Of a stretch of 64,000 bases of DNA, positions 17,829 through 25,885 are shown in pieces (position 1 is the stretch's first letter; every line of letters begins with the position of its first letter). Below the pieces are notes generated by a model. That model was not told the DNA's origin and did no database searches. It saw only the letters and a list, made by a program, of their open reading frames with translations. Origin of the DNA: Microbacterium salitolerans. Its GTDB lineage: Bacteria; Actinomycetota; Actinomycetes; Actinomycetales; Microbacteriaceae. The stretch lies in assembly GCF_019720895.1 (NCBI RefSeq), contig NZ_JAHKSH010000002.1:620001-684000 (forward strand), written 5' to 3'. Position numbers and translations under genes: made by a program.

Positions 17829-18387
17829 TCAGGCCCGCCACCCGAAGCGCTGCTGCAGCGCCCCGGCGACCCGTGTGAATCGGTCGAGGTCGAGCGTGGC
17901 CGCCTCGCGGCGCATGCCGTCGACATGGACCGAGTAGAGCTGGTCGAGATCGACCCATGACGGCCGACCGCGCGAATCCCATGGCCCCGAGCCGAGTGCG
18001 ACGTACTCGCGGTCGTCGTGCTTCTCCTTGCTCGTCAGCTTCACGGCGTAGACGCGGTCGACGCCGTTCCTCCCGACGACGAGCACCGGGCGATCCTTGC
18101 CGCGGCCATCCTTCTCTTCGTACGGCACCCAGGCCCAGACGATCTCGCCCGCGTCGGGAGCGCCGTCCGTGCGAGGAGCGTACGCCAACGTCACCCCTGC
18201 GACCCGCGGGTCGACCTCCACAGTCTCCGTCCCGCGCGCCGGGGCCGCCCCCCCGGCGGCCCCGGCGCGACGACGGGACTCTCTGGCTCGGGGTATGACG
18301 GCTCGTCCCGTGGGATCCCCGGAGCACGTCGCGCATGGCGCGGAACCCCTGCCGCAGGATCCTGTTCCACATTCGTCTGTTCGACAC
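17829..18387 (-). pseudogene. PemK/MazF-family protein, likely frameshifted
   Basis: The C-terminal 130 residues clearly match the actinobacterial PemK/MazF-like family: GEIVWAWVPYEEKDGRGKDRPVLVVG, VYAVKLTSK, ALGSGPWDSRGRPSWVDLDQLYSVH and the RREAATLDLDRFTRVAGAL tail (each quoted as separate blocks). In that frame there is no ATG, GTG or TTG before GTG at 18221. A plausible N-terminus (MWNRILRQGFRAMRDVLRG, start GTG 18387 or ATG 18372) lies in another frame. The two frames meet at a run of seven C (18248-18254). So either the gene is disrupted, the run is an assembly error, or translation starts at 18221. No antitoxin gene is adjacent, as is usual for this solitary subfamily. Confidence 0.7.
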
Positions 18388-18421
18388 GAGCTCAGCTTAG
18401 AGACGGCCGCCCGGTCCACCG

Positions 18422-18466
18422 CGCCGCGGGGCGTCACCTCCGCATCGGAGGTGACGCCCCGCGGCG
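18422..18466 (-). terminator. Perfect 21-bp hairpin downstream of amtB
   Basis: Arms of 21 bases (18422-18442 and 18446-18466) pair without a mismatch around a CAT loop. There is no U-run. Its place 27 bases after the amtB stop suggests a strong hairpin-only terminator of the actinobacterial kind; it also shields the PemK-like gene downstream. Confidence 0.8.
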
Positions 18467-18492
18467 TGCTCGACCGGGCAGGGGCCCGGCGA

Positions 18493-19770
18493 TCAGCGCA
18501 CGGCGAGCGCGTATCCCTCTTCGCCGTGGACCGTGACATCAATACCGGCGATCTCGTCCTCGTTCTTGACGCGGAAGCCGATTGTCTTCTCGATCGCGAA
18601 GCCCAGCACGAGGGCCACGACGAACGAGTAGACCAGCACGGCAACCACGCTGATGAGCTGCACGATGAGCTGCTCGGGGCCACCGCCCGTGAACAGGCCC
18701 GTGTCGATCGCCGCGAAGCCGAGGTAGAGGCATCCGATGAGACCGCCCACGAGGTGGACGCCGACGACGTCGAGGGAGTCATCGTAGCCGAGCTTCCACT
18801 TCAGCTCGATCGCCAGGGCGCAGGCGACACCGGCGATCAGGCCGAGGATGATGGCGGCGAGCGGGGTGATGTTCGCACACGCGGGCGTGATCGCGACGAG
18901 ACCGGCGACAGCACCAGAGGCGGCACCGACGGACGTGGACTTGCCGTCCTTGAGCTTTTCGACGATGATCCAGCCGACGATGGCGGCCGCCGGGCAGACC
19001 AGGGTGTTGAGCACGAGGAGCCCGGTGCCCGCGTTGCCCTCCGGCACGCCGAGCGGGGCGGCCACGACGCCGGCGTTGAAACCGAACCACCCGAACCAGA
19101 GGATCGCGGCGCCGAGCATCACGAGCGGCACGTTGTGGGGCTTCTGAATGCCCTTCTGGAACCCGACGCGCCTGCCGAGCACGAGCGCGAGAGCGAGCGC
19201 GGCCGCACCGGCGTTGATGTGGACGGCGGTTCCACCGGCCCAGTCGATGACCTCGACGCCCGAGTCGGGGAACATCATCGAACCGAGGTTGATGATCCAC
19301 CCGTCGACCCACACCCAGGCCGCCACCGGGAAGTAGACAAGGGTGGCCCAGATGCCGGCGAACAGCATCCACGGCCAGAAGCGCGCGCGGTCGGCGATCG
19401 CGCCGGAGATGAGCGCGACCGTGATGATCGCGAACGTCGCCGCGAAGGCGACGTTGACCATTCCCGTGCCGTCGGCGTCTTCAACCGCCAGGCTGTTCAA
19501 CCCGAAGTCAGCGAACGGGTTGCCCGCGAATGCGGTCGGACCGGAGATCTCGCTGTACATGTTGAAGCCGTACAGCACATAGAGCACCGCGATCAGGCCC
19601 ATTGCGCCGAAGCTCATCATCATCATGCTGACCACGGACTTGGCCTTGACCAGGCCCCCATAGAAGAAGGCGACGCCGGGCGTCATGAAGAGCACCAGCG
19701 CTGTGGCCATCATCAGCCACGCCATGTTTCCGTCCGCGCCTGCCGCGGTGAGCAGTTCTTCCTCAGACAT
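18493..19770 (-). CDS. amtB: Ammonium transporter AmtB
   Basis: Membrane channel for ammonium. 425 residues with about eleven hydrophobic helices. Landmarks are the N-terminal MAWLMMATALVLFMTPGVAFFYGGLVK, FAATFAIITVALISGAIADR, the first pore histidine in GGTAVHINAGAAALALAL, PHNVPLVMLGAAILWFGWFGFNAG, and the second pore histidine in DVVGVHLVGGLIG. Full family length. No glnK follows; the gene ends in a strong hairpin, so it is monocistronic. Several GTTAC/GTAAC half-sites upstream suggest GlnR control, in line with the GlnR-type box at glnA1 in this window. Confidence 0.95.
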   Translation of the reverse strand: MSEEELLTAAGADGNMAWLMMATALVLFMTPGVAFFYGGLVKAKSVVSMMMMSFGAMGLIAVLYVLYGFNMYSEISGPTAFAGNPFADFGLNSLAVEDADGTGMVNVAFAATFAIITVALISGAIADRARFWPWMLFAGIWATLVYFPVAAWVWVDGWIINLGSMMFPDSGVEVIDWAGGTAVHINAGAAALALALVLGRRVGFQKGIQKPHNVPLVMLGAAILWFGWFGFNAGVVAAPLGVPEGNAGTGLLVLNTLVCPAAAIVGWIIVEKLKDGKSTSVGAASGAVAGLVAITPACANITPLAAIILGLIAGVACALAIELKWKLGYDDSLDVVGVHLVGGLIGCLYLGFAAIDTGLFTGGGPEQLIVQLISVVAVLVYSFVVALVLGFAIEKTIGFRVKNEDEIAGIDVTVHGEEGYALAVR

Positions 19771-19863
19771 TCGGTTCCTTTGCGATTCGGGTGATCAGGA
19801 CACCGGTCAGCTGCAGGTCGACATGGAGCGCTCGACCGGGTGACCCCATCGTCGTGGGGCGGC

Positions 19864-19933
19864 GTTACCCGAGCAGTGCTGAGGAGGTTACGACTGGATT
19901 TCGCGGACCGGCCGCACGTAAACGCTGCGTTAC
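19864..19933. promoter_or_regulatory. Cluster of GTTAC/GTAAC half-sites upstream of amtB
   Basis: GTTAC occurs at 19864-19868, 19888-19892 and 19929-19933; GTAA at 19918-19921 forms an inverted repeat with TTAC at 19930-19933. GlnR boxes have the form GTnAC-N6-GnAAC. None here is a full match, but the density of half-sites 95-165 bp before a nitrogen gene is suggestive. Function is inferred. Confidence 0.4.
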
Positions 19934-19976
19934 GCGCGACGACCGGACCCGCGAACGGGACCGATGGATCCGCTTG

Positions 19977-21017
19977 TCACGCGTGGGTCGAGGCGACGAG
20001 GCGCGAGATCGCGCGCAGGTACTTCTTGCGATAGCCGCCCGCGAGCATCTCGTCGGAGAAGACGTCGTTCAGAGCGGTGCCCGTCGCCCGCAGCGGCAGC
20101 TGCGCGTCGTACACCCGGTCGATGAACGCGACGAAGCGCAGCGCCTCCGACTGGTCGGTGAGCTGACGCACCCCGCGCAGACCGACGGCTGCGACCCCGG
20201 CGATGAGACGGATATAGCGCGAGGGATGGACGTCGGCCAGGTGGGCGATGAGTTCGTCGAACGCGTCCTCGGAGGCGGTGCCGCCGTCGCAGGCGGCACC
20301 GAGCGCGGAGAGGAAGTCGGCATCGTCCGTCACGACCGCTCCCCCGTCGAGCGAACGCTGGCGGAAGTCGACGCCGTCGATGCGGATCGTCTCGAAGCTG
20401 TCGGACATCCCCTGGATCTCCCGCAGGAAGTCCTGCGCCGCGAACCGCCCCTCTCCGAGCGCGTTCGGCGGCGTGTTGCTCGTGGCGGCCAGACGGGTTC
20501 CCGTGCGCACGAGCTCGCCGAGGAGACGCGTCATGACCATCGTGTCGCCGGGATCGTCGAGCTCGAACTCGTCGATGCAGAGCAGAGCGGATCCCGACAG
20601 CAGGTCGACCGTGTTCTTGTATCCGAGCGCGCCCACGAGCGCCGTGTACTCGATGAAGGAGCCGAAGTGCTTTCGGCGCGCAGGGACCGCATGGTAGATC
20701 GCGGCGAGCAGGTGCGTCTTGCCGACGCCGAATCCGCCGTCGAGGTAGACACCGGGCTTCGTCTCGGGGGTCGCGGGCTGCCGCTTCCTGCCGAAGGAGA
20801 ACAGGCTCCCCCGCTTGACGGGAGCCGATCCGCCCGTCGCGAAGCTCTGCAGAGTCTCCTTCGCGTCCTGCTGCGACGGATACGCCTCGTCGACGCGATA
20901 TGTCTCGAACGTCGCGTCATCGAACTGAGGCGGCGGTACGAGACTGTCGAGCATCTCCTCTCCCGTGAGCTGCGGGTGGCGCTCTGAGAGACGGACGATC
21001 GTGGCGGCAGAAGTCAT
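19977..21017 (-). CDS. zapE: AFG1/ZapE-family ATPase, cell division protein ZapE
   Basis: P-loop ATPase linked in other bacteria to Z-ring behaviour under stress. 346 residues. Walker A is GGFGVGKTHLL near residues 94-104, and Walker B is LLCIDEFELDDPGDT with the family-specific acidic run. Sensor 1 is LAATSNTPPNALGEGRF. Family features ahead of the P-loop are VPPPQFDDATFETYRVDEAYPSQ and KPGVYLDG. It is divergent from the sufE-like gene, with starts only about 65 bp apart. Length agrees with actinobacterial members. Confidence 0.92.
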   Translation of the reverse strand: MTSAATIVRLSERHPQLTGEEMLDSLVPPPQFDDATFETYRVDEAYPSQQDAKETLQSFATGGSAPVKRGSLFSFGRKRQPATPETKPGVYLDGGFGVGKTHLLAAIYHAVPARRKHFGSFIEYTALVGALGYKNTVDLLSGSALLCIDEFELDDPGDTMVMTRLLGELVRTGTRLAATSNTPPNALGEGRFAAQDFLREIQGMSDSFETIRIDGVDFRQRSLDGGAVVTDDADFLSALGAACDGGTASEDAFDELIAHLADVHPSRYIRLIAGVAAVGLRGVRQLTDQSEALRFVAFIDRVYDAQLPLRATGTALNDVFSDEMLAGGYRKKYLRAISRLVASTHA

Positions 21018-21083
21018 CCTTCACAGCTTAATGCGCGCCCGCCGCCTGGCCCGTCCGCCCATGATCGTCGTATCGTGGCGGTG

Positions 21084-21524
21084 ATGATGACTTCCGCTCT
21101 CCCTGCCTCCCTGGCTGAGATCCGCGACGACCTCCTCGACATCGACGAAGCCGACCGGCTCCCGTTCCTCGTCGAGGTCGGCGACGAACTGCCTGAAGTC
21201 CCTGCTGAGTACCGCGAGGATCCGTCGCGCACGGAACGCGTCGAGGAGTGTCAGTCCCCCGTCTACATCGCCGTCGAGGTCGACGACGAGCGCCGCGTGA
21301 CGCTGCACGCGATCGCCCCGGCGGAGGCGCCGACGACACGCGGCTTCGCGAGCATGCTCGCGCAGGGTGTGCGGGGGGCAACGGTCGAGTCGGTGCTCGC
21401 GATTCCCGAGGACTTCCCCCTCACTCTCGGCCTCGGCTCACTCGTCTCACCGCTGCGCCTCGCAGGCATGGCGGGCATGCTCCGTCGCACGCAGCGACAG
21501 GTGCGCGCTCAGCAGCGAATCTGA
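21084..21524 (+). CDS. SufE family protein (Fe-S metabolism)
   Basis: 146 residues. The start is at 21084 or 21087 (two successive ATGs). The family core is seen in LPFLVEVGDELPEVPAEYR and RVEECQSPVYIAVEVDD, which holds the conserved persulfide-accepting Cys55 (counted from the second Met). The helical C-terminus has EAPTTRGFASMLAQGVRG and IPEDFPLTLGLGSLVSPLRLAGMAGML. SufE accepts sulfur from a cysteine desulfurase for Fe-S cluster assembly; no desulfurase gene is adjacent. The 3' end overlaps the convergent hydrolase by 16 bp. Confidence 0.88.
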   Translation: MMTSALPASLAEIRDDLLDIDEADRLPFLVEVGDELPEVPAEYREDPSRTERVEECQSPVYIAVEVDDERRVTLHAIAPAEAPTTRGFASMLAQGVRGATVESVLAIPEDFPLTLGLGSLVSPLRLAGMAGMLRRTQRQVRAQQRI

Positions 21525-22702
21525 TCCGCCAGCCATCCGGTGATCGTCCGCGCCCACCGATCCTCGTCGTAGTTCCAGAGCTTCGTGTGGCGTGCGCCCG
21601 TGTAGGACACGAACGTCACGAGGTCGGGGCGCGCCTCGGCGAGCCCGTGCGATGCCCCGGAGGGCACGAACCCGTCGTCATCGCTGTGCAGGAGAAGGAT
21701 CGGATGGCGCAGCTCGTCGGCACGCCTCACGATGTCGAGGTCGTCGAGCGAGATCGCGTTTCCCGACCGGACCACCCGCGACCACGACCGCAGCGTCAGC
21801 TGGCGCAGCGCGATGTGCGTCACGGGTGCGGGCACACGGAGGGCGCGCGCCTGGAAGTCGAGGACGAGACGCCAGTCGACGACAGGCGAGTCGAGGATCA
21901 CCGCGGCGATCACGTCGGGGTGCGACGTGTTGAGAACGGTCTGGAGCACGATCGCGCCGCCCATGGACCACCCCATCAGGACAATGCGGCGCGCGCCGCG
22001 CTCGCGGGCGTACTCGATCGATGCCTCGATGTCGCGCCACTCGGTCGCGCCGAGGCCGTAGCGGCCGGAACCGGACCTCGGCGCCTCTCCGTCGTTGCGA
22101 TACGAGACGGCGAGCGTCGTGATGCCGGCATCGCGGAACACGGGTGCCGAACGGAGGACCTCGGACCGTGTCGTGCCGCGACCGTGCACGACGATCGCCC
22201 AGGTGTCGTTCGCCGAGGATCCGCGGGGCGGGAACAGCCACGCGGGACACGCGCCGACCGGTGCGGGAATCGACACCTCGGAAAAGGGGATGTGCAGCTG
22301 GTCCGGCCGGGTGAAGTACCAGCCGCTGAATGTCGCATCGCGGCCAATTCTCTCCGCGGGTGAGACGTGCGTGAGAAGTTTGCGGGTGACGGTCGCGTCG
22401 GTCGTCGCATGCACGGACCCCAGCTGCAGATAGTCGCGCGCCCCGTTGACGAACAGTCCGTACCGCCCGGGCAGAACGGTGTCCGGTGTGCGGTTCAGCG
22501 TAATCGTCTGAGCCGTGCGGTCGAGACCCACCACCTCGGTATCGGCGATGCGACGCGTGAGCGGGGTCACCGCCTGCCGGGCGACGGCGAAGGCGACGAG
22601 CGTGCCGCCCACGACGATGCCCGCCGTCGTCGCCGCCGCGATGGTCGCGGCTTCGACGAACCGCCCTCGCGCGCTCGCGGCGTGCCTGAAACCCCTCACC
22701 AC
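21509..22702 (-). CDS. Membrane-anchored alpha/beta hydrolase
   Basis: 397 residues. An N-terminal membrane segment (about residues 17-40, EAATIAAATTAGIVVGGTLV) is followed by a beta-rich region of about 110 residues (VGLDRTAQTITLNRTP, RYGLFVNG). Then comes an alpha/beta hydrolase domain with the oxyanion run VVHGRGTTR, nucleophile Ser in LMGWSMGGAIVLQ, catalytic Asp in LLLHSDDDGFVPS and His near the C-terminus (TGARHTKLWN). The substrate is unknown; the family includes acyl esterases and peptidase-like proteins of the cell envelope. The ATG/GTG start at 22702 is placed by the signal anchor. Confidence 0.8.
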   Translation of the reverse strand: MVRGFRHAASARGRFVEAATIAAATTAGIVVGGTLVAFAVARQAVTPLTRRIADTEVVGLDRTAQTITLNRTPDTVLPGRYGLFVNGARDYLQLGSVHATTDATVTRKLLTHVSPAERIGRDATFSGWYFTRPDQLHIPFSEVSIPAPVGACPAWLFPPRGSSANDTWAIVVHGRGTTRSEVLRSAPVFRDAGITTLAVSYRNDGEAPRSGSGRYGLGATEWRDIEASIEYARERGARRIVLMGWSMGGAIVLQTVLNTSHPDVIAAVILDSPVVDWRLVLDFQARALRVPAPVTHIALRQLTLRSWSRVVRSGNAISLDDLDIVRRADELRHPILLLHSDDDGFVPSGASHGLAEARPDLVTFVSYTGARHTKLWNYDEDRWARTITGWLADQIRC

Positions 22703-22724
22703 ATTCCCAGCCTAGTCTGACCGC

Positions 22725-23303
22725 GTGGCCAGAGACGGGCGAGTTGAGAGCGGATTCGAATCCGCTGCCGATGCGCTGCGAGCAGCGTCCCACCGTTCCG
22801 ACCTGGTGGTGCGAGAGATTCCCTCGCCTGGCGACATCGCGCCCTTCAGCATCGCCTTCGCGGGCGATGTCCGCCCGGACTCCCACGGCGATTCGCCCTA
22901 CGGAACCGGGCGCTTCATCCTGTTGCACGACCCCGACGAGCCCGAGGCGTGGGGCGGACCGTGGCGGGTCGTCACGTTCGCGCAGGCTCCGCTCGAGCCC
23001 GAGATCGGCACGGATCCACTTCTTGCTGATGTCGCGTGGTCGTGGCTGACCGATGCGCTCGCCTCCCGCGGGGCCGCATACCGCGCCATCTCGGGGACTG
23101 CCACGAAGACCGTCTCGCGAGGCTTCGGCACGCTCGCGGATCAGGGCGACGGATCGCAGATCGAGCTCCGCGCGTCCTGGAGCCCGGAGAGCCCGTCGGA
23201 GGCGCACATCGAGGCGTGGGTCGAGCTCGTGTGCATGCTCGCGGGGCTTCCTCCCGGCTCGGAGGACATCGCGGTCCTCCGAGCCGGGCCGCGTCACCCC
23301 TGA
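22725..23303 (+). CDS. DUF3000 protein
   Basis: 192-residue conserved actinobacterial protein of unknown function. Recognisable blocks are REIPSPGDIAPFSIAFAGDV, GTGRFILLHDPDEPEAWGGPWR, TFAQAPLEPEIGTDP, LADVAWSWLTDAL, GTATKTVSRGFGTLAD, and QIELRASWSP. The first half of the alignment block TGRFILLHDP is the family core. No membrane helix. It is directly upstream of RNase D, a pairing that recurs in actinobacteria and suggests coexpression or linked function. Confidence 0.88.
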   Translation: MARDGRVESGFESAADALRAASHRSDLVVREIPSPGDIAPFSIAFAGDVRPDSHGDSPYGTGRFILLHDPDEPEAWGGPWRVVTFAQAPLEPEIGTDPLLADVAWSWLTDALASRGAAYRAISGTATKTVSRGFGTLADQGDGSQIELRASWSPESPSEAHIEAWVELVCMLAGLPPGSEDIAVLRAGPRHP

Positions 23304-23395
23304 CCACGGCCGCCTGCGCATCGCGAGACAATGGGTTCATCCCGTCCACAGCCGCCGCGTGGCTACTCGCCCGCGCCGCACGAAGGAGAACCGTC

Positions 23396-24589
23396 ATTCC
23401 GTACCGCGTGATCGACACCGCACAGGGCCTCGCCGAGGCCGCCCGCGCACTGGCTGACGCCGCGGGACCCGTCGCTGTCGATGTCGAACGGGCATCGGGA
23501 TTCCGGTACTCGGCCCGCGCCTACCTGATTCAGGTGTTTCGTCGCGGCGCCGGGGTGTTCCTCTTCGACCCGCCCGCCGTCGGCGACTTCGGACCGCTTC
23601 AGGAGGCGATCGGCGACGCCGAATGGGTGTTCCATGCCGCCAGCCAGGACCTGCCGTCGCTGCACGAGCTCGATCTGGTGCCGACGTCGATCTTCGACAC
23701 CGAGCTGTCGGCACGGCTGCTGGGATGGCCGAAGGTCGGACTCGGCGCCGTCGTCGAGCGCACCCTCGATATCGTGCTGAGGAAGGAGCACTCCGCCGCC
23801 GACTGGTCGACCCGCCCGCTGCCTCAGGACTGGCTCGAATACGCCGCCCTCGACGTCGAGCACCTCCTCGACGTCCGCGACGCCGTGGCCGCCGAGCTCG
23901 ACGAGACGGGCAAGCGCGAGTGGGCCGAGGAGGAGTTCGAGGAGGTGCGCACACGACTCCCCAAGCCGGCACCGGCCGAGCCGTGGCGTCGACTCGGCGG
24001 CCTCCACAAGGTCCGCGGGCGGCGCAACCTCGCCGTCGCGCGTCAGCTGTGGACGGCGCGAGACGAGTTCGCGCGCGCCGAGGATGTCTCGCCCGGGCGC
24101 CTCGTCCCCGACCGCGCCCTGATCGCCGCCATCCTGGCGCAGCCGCGCAGCAAGAGCGAGCTCACCGGGCTCAAGGCGTTCACGGGACGTGCAAGCCGAT
24201 CGGAGATCGACCGATGGTGGAAGGCGTTCGTCGACGGGCGCGAGATCGAGGAGCTCCCCCTCGAGCGCGTGCCGACCGACGCGCTCCCGCCCGTCCGGGC
24301 CTGGGCAGGACGACGCGCCGACGCGGATCGCCGGCTCAAGGCCGCCAAGCCGGCCGTCGAGGCGCACGCGGAGTTCCTGTCGATGCCGACGGAGAACCTC
24401 CTCACCCCGGATCATCTCCGACGAATCGCCTGGCAGCCGCCCACGTCTCTGTCGATCGAGACGGTCTCCACTGCGCTGCGTGACCTCGGGGCCCGCGAAT
24501 GGCAGATCGCGCAGACCGCGCCGATCATCGCGCTCGCGTTTGTTCAGGCGGCGCAATCACCCGCCGCACCCGCCGAACCGGCTTCGTAG
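23396..24589 (+). CDS. rnd: Ribonuclease D, probably with an ATT start codon
   Basis: 3'-5' exoribonuclease. 397 residues. The DEDD motifs are VAVDVERASGFRY (Exo I), FHAASQDLPSLHEL (Exo II) and WLEYAALDVEHLL (Exo III, with Tyr). HRDC-type helices follow (WRRLGGLHKVRGRRNLAVARQLW split over about residues 215-240, and a second unit near residue 310). Family proteins begin M-x-YRVIDT. Here that frame has ATT at 23396 giving (M)PYRVIDT, with AAGGAGAA five bases upstream; the next in-frame start is GTG at 23408, too far from the ribosome site. So ATT is the best start. It follows DUF3000. Confidence 0.88.
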   Translation: MPYRVIDTAQGLAEAARALADAAGPVAVDVERASGFRYSARAYLIQVFRRGAGVFLFDPPAVGDFGPLQEAIGDAEWVFHAASQDLPSLHELDLVPTSIFDTELSARLLGWPKVGLGAVVERTLDIVLRKEHSAADWSTRPLPQDWLEYAALDVEHLLDVRDAVAAELDETGKREWAEEEFEEVRTRLPKPAPAEPWRRLGGLHKVRGRRNLAVARQLWTARDEFARAEDVSPGRLVPDRALIAAILAQPRSKSELTGLKAFTGRASRSEIDRWWKAFVDGREIEELPLERVPTDALPPVRAWAGRRADADRRLKAAKPAVEAHAEFLSMPTENLLTPDHLRRIAWQPPTSLSIETVSTALRDLGAREWQIAQTAPIIALAFVQAAQSPAAPAEPAS

Positions 24590-24665
24590 GATCACCCCAA
24601 CTGACTCGCCTTCGACGTGGAGGATCCCTCTAGGCTGGCTACGCACACCAACCTCAGGAGGCAAA

Positions 24666-25877
24666 GTGGCCCAGCTGACGGATGTCTATTTCGTCGATGG
24701 CGTACGCACCCCGTTCGGTCGCGCAGGCGACTCCGGGATGTACGCGAACACCCGCGCCGACGATCTCGTCGTGAAGGCGCTCATCGGACTGATGGAGCGC
24801 AATGGAGGCGTTCCGAAGGATCGAATCGATGACGTGGCGATCGCCGCGACCTCGCAGACGGGCGATCAGGGACTCACCCTCGGACGATCTGCCGCGATGC
24901 TCGCGGGACTCCCCGAGACGGTTCCCGGCCTCGCGATCGATCGCATGTGCGCCGGCGCGATGACGGCCGTCAGCACGATGGGCGCGTCGATCGGCGCGGG
25001 AATGTACGACCTCGCCATCGCGGGCGGCGTCGAGCACATGGGGCACCACCCGATCGGGGCGAACGCGGACCCGAATCCGCGCTTCGTCGCCGAGCGCCTC
25101 GTCGATCCGCAGGCCCTCAACATGGGCGTGACGGCCGAGCGCCTGCACGATCGCTTCCCGCAGCTCACCAAGGAGCGCGCGGATCGCTTCGGCATGCTCA
25201 GCCAGCAGAAGGTGCAGGCCGCGTACGACGAGGGCAGGATCCAGCCCGACCTCGTTCCCGTCGCGATCTCGGATGCAGACGGCGCCTTCGGACTCGCGGC
25301 GGAGGACGAGGGCCGTCGGCCGCAGACGACCATGGCGGATCTGGCCGGGCTGAAGACGCCGTTCCGCCCGCACGGGCGCGTCACGGCCGGCACGTCCTCT
25401 CCTCTGACGGACGGCGCGACGATCAGCCTGCTCGCCGGCGGAGCCGCCGTGAAGGAGCACGGGCTCGCCCCTAAGATGCGCATGGTGTCGTTCGCCTACG
25501 CGGGCGTGCAGCCCGAGGTCATGGGAATCGGCCCCATCCCCTCGACGGAGAAGGCGCTGGCGAAGGCGGGCCTCGACATCGCCGACATCGGACTGTTCGA
25601 GCTGAACGAGGCGTTCGCGGTGCAGGTGCTGTCGTTCCTCGACCACTTCGGCATCGACGACGAGGACCCGCGCGTCAACGCCTGGGGCGGCGCGATCGCC
25701 CTCGGCCACCCGCTCGCCGCCAGCGGTGTGCGCCTCATGATCCAGCTGGCAGCGCAGTTCGCCCTCCGCCCCGACGTCCGCTACGGCATGACGGCGATGT
25801 GCGTGGGGCTCGGGCAGGGCGGCACCGTGATCTGGGAGAACCCCCACTACACGGGCAAGAAGGCGAAGAGGAAGTGA
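24666..25877 (+). CDS. fadA: Acetyl-CoA acyltransferase (thiolase), FadA-type
   Basis: Thiolytic cleavage step of fatty acid beta-oxidation. 403 residues. The nucleophile cysteine is in AIDRMCAGAMTAVS. The C-terminal catalytic blocks are ELNEAFAVQVLSF, NAWGGAIALGHPLAASG and GMTAMCVGLGQGG. The GTG start at 24666 has CAGGAGG six bases upstream; the frame upstream of it is antisense noise of RNase D. The stop overlaps or abuts the fadB-like gene, so they form an operon as in other bacteria, with the two-subunit complex expected in the cytoplasm. Confidence 0.95.
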   Translation: MAQLTDVYFVDGVRTPFGRAGDSGMYANTRADDLVVKALIGLMERNGGVPKDRIDDVAIAATSQTGDQGLTLGRSAAMLAGLPETVPGLAIDRMCAGAMTAVSTMGASIGAGMYDLAIAGGVEHMGHHPIGANADPNPRFVAERLVDPQALNMGVTAERLHDRFPQLTKERADRFGMLSQQKVQAAYDEGRIQPDLVPVAISDADGAFGLAAEDEGRRPQTTMADLAGLKTPFRPHGRVTAGTSSPLTDGATISLLAGGAAVKEHGLAPKMRMVSFAYAGVQPEVMGIGPIPSTEKALAKAGLDIADIGLFELNEAFAVQVLSFLDHFGIDDEDPRVNAWGGAIALGHPLAASGVRLMIQLAAQFALRPDVRYGMTAMCVGLGQGGTVIWENPHYTGKKAKRK

Positions 25878-25885
25878 CCGGCGCG

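Noticed and set aside
16564-18492. Integrated element with att sites at tRNA-Val
   Set aside because: No integrase gene and no second copy of the tRNA 3' end found downstream; only the short coding relic repeats remain.
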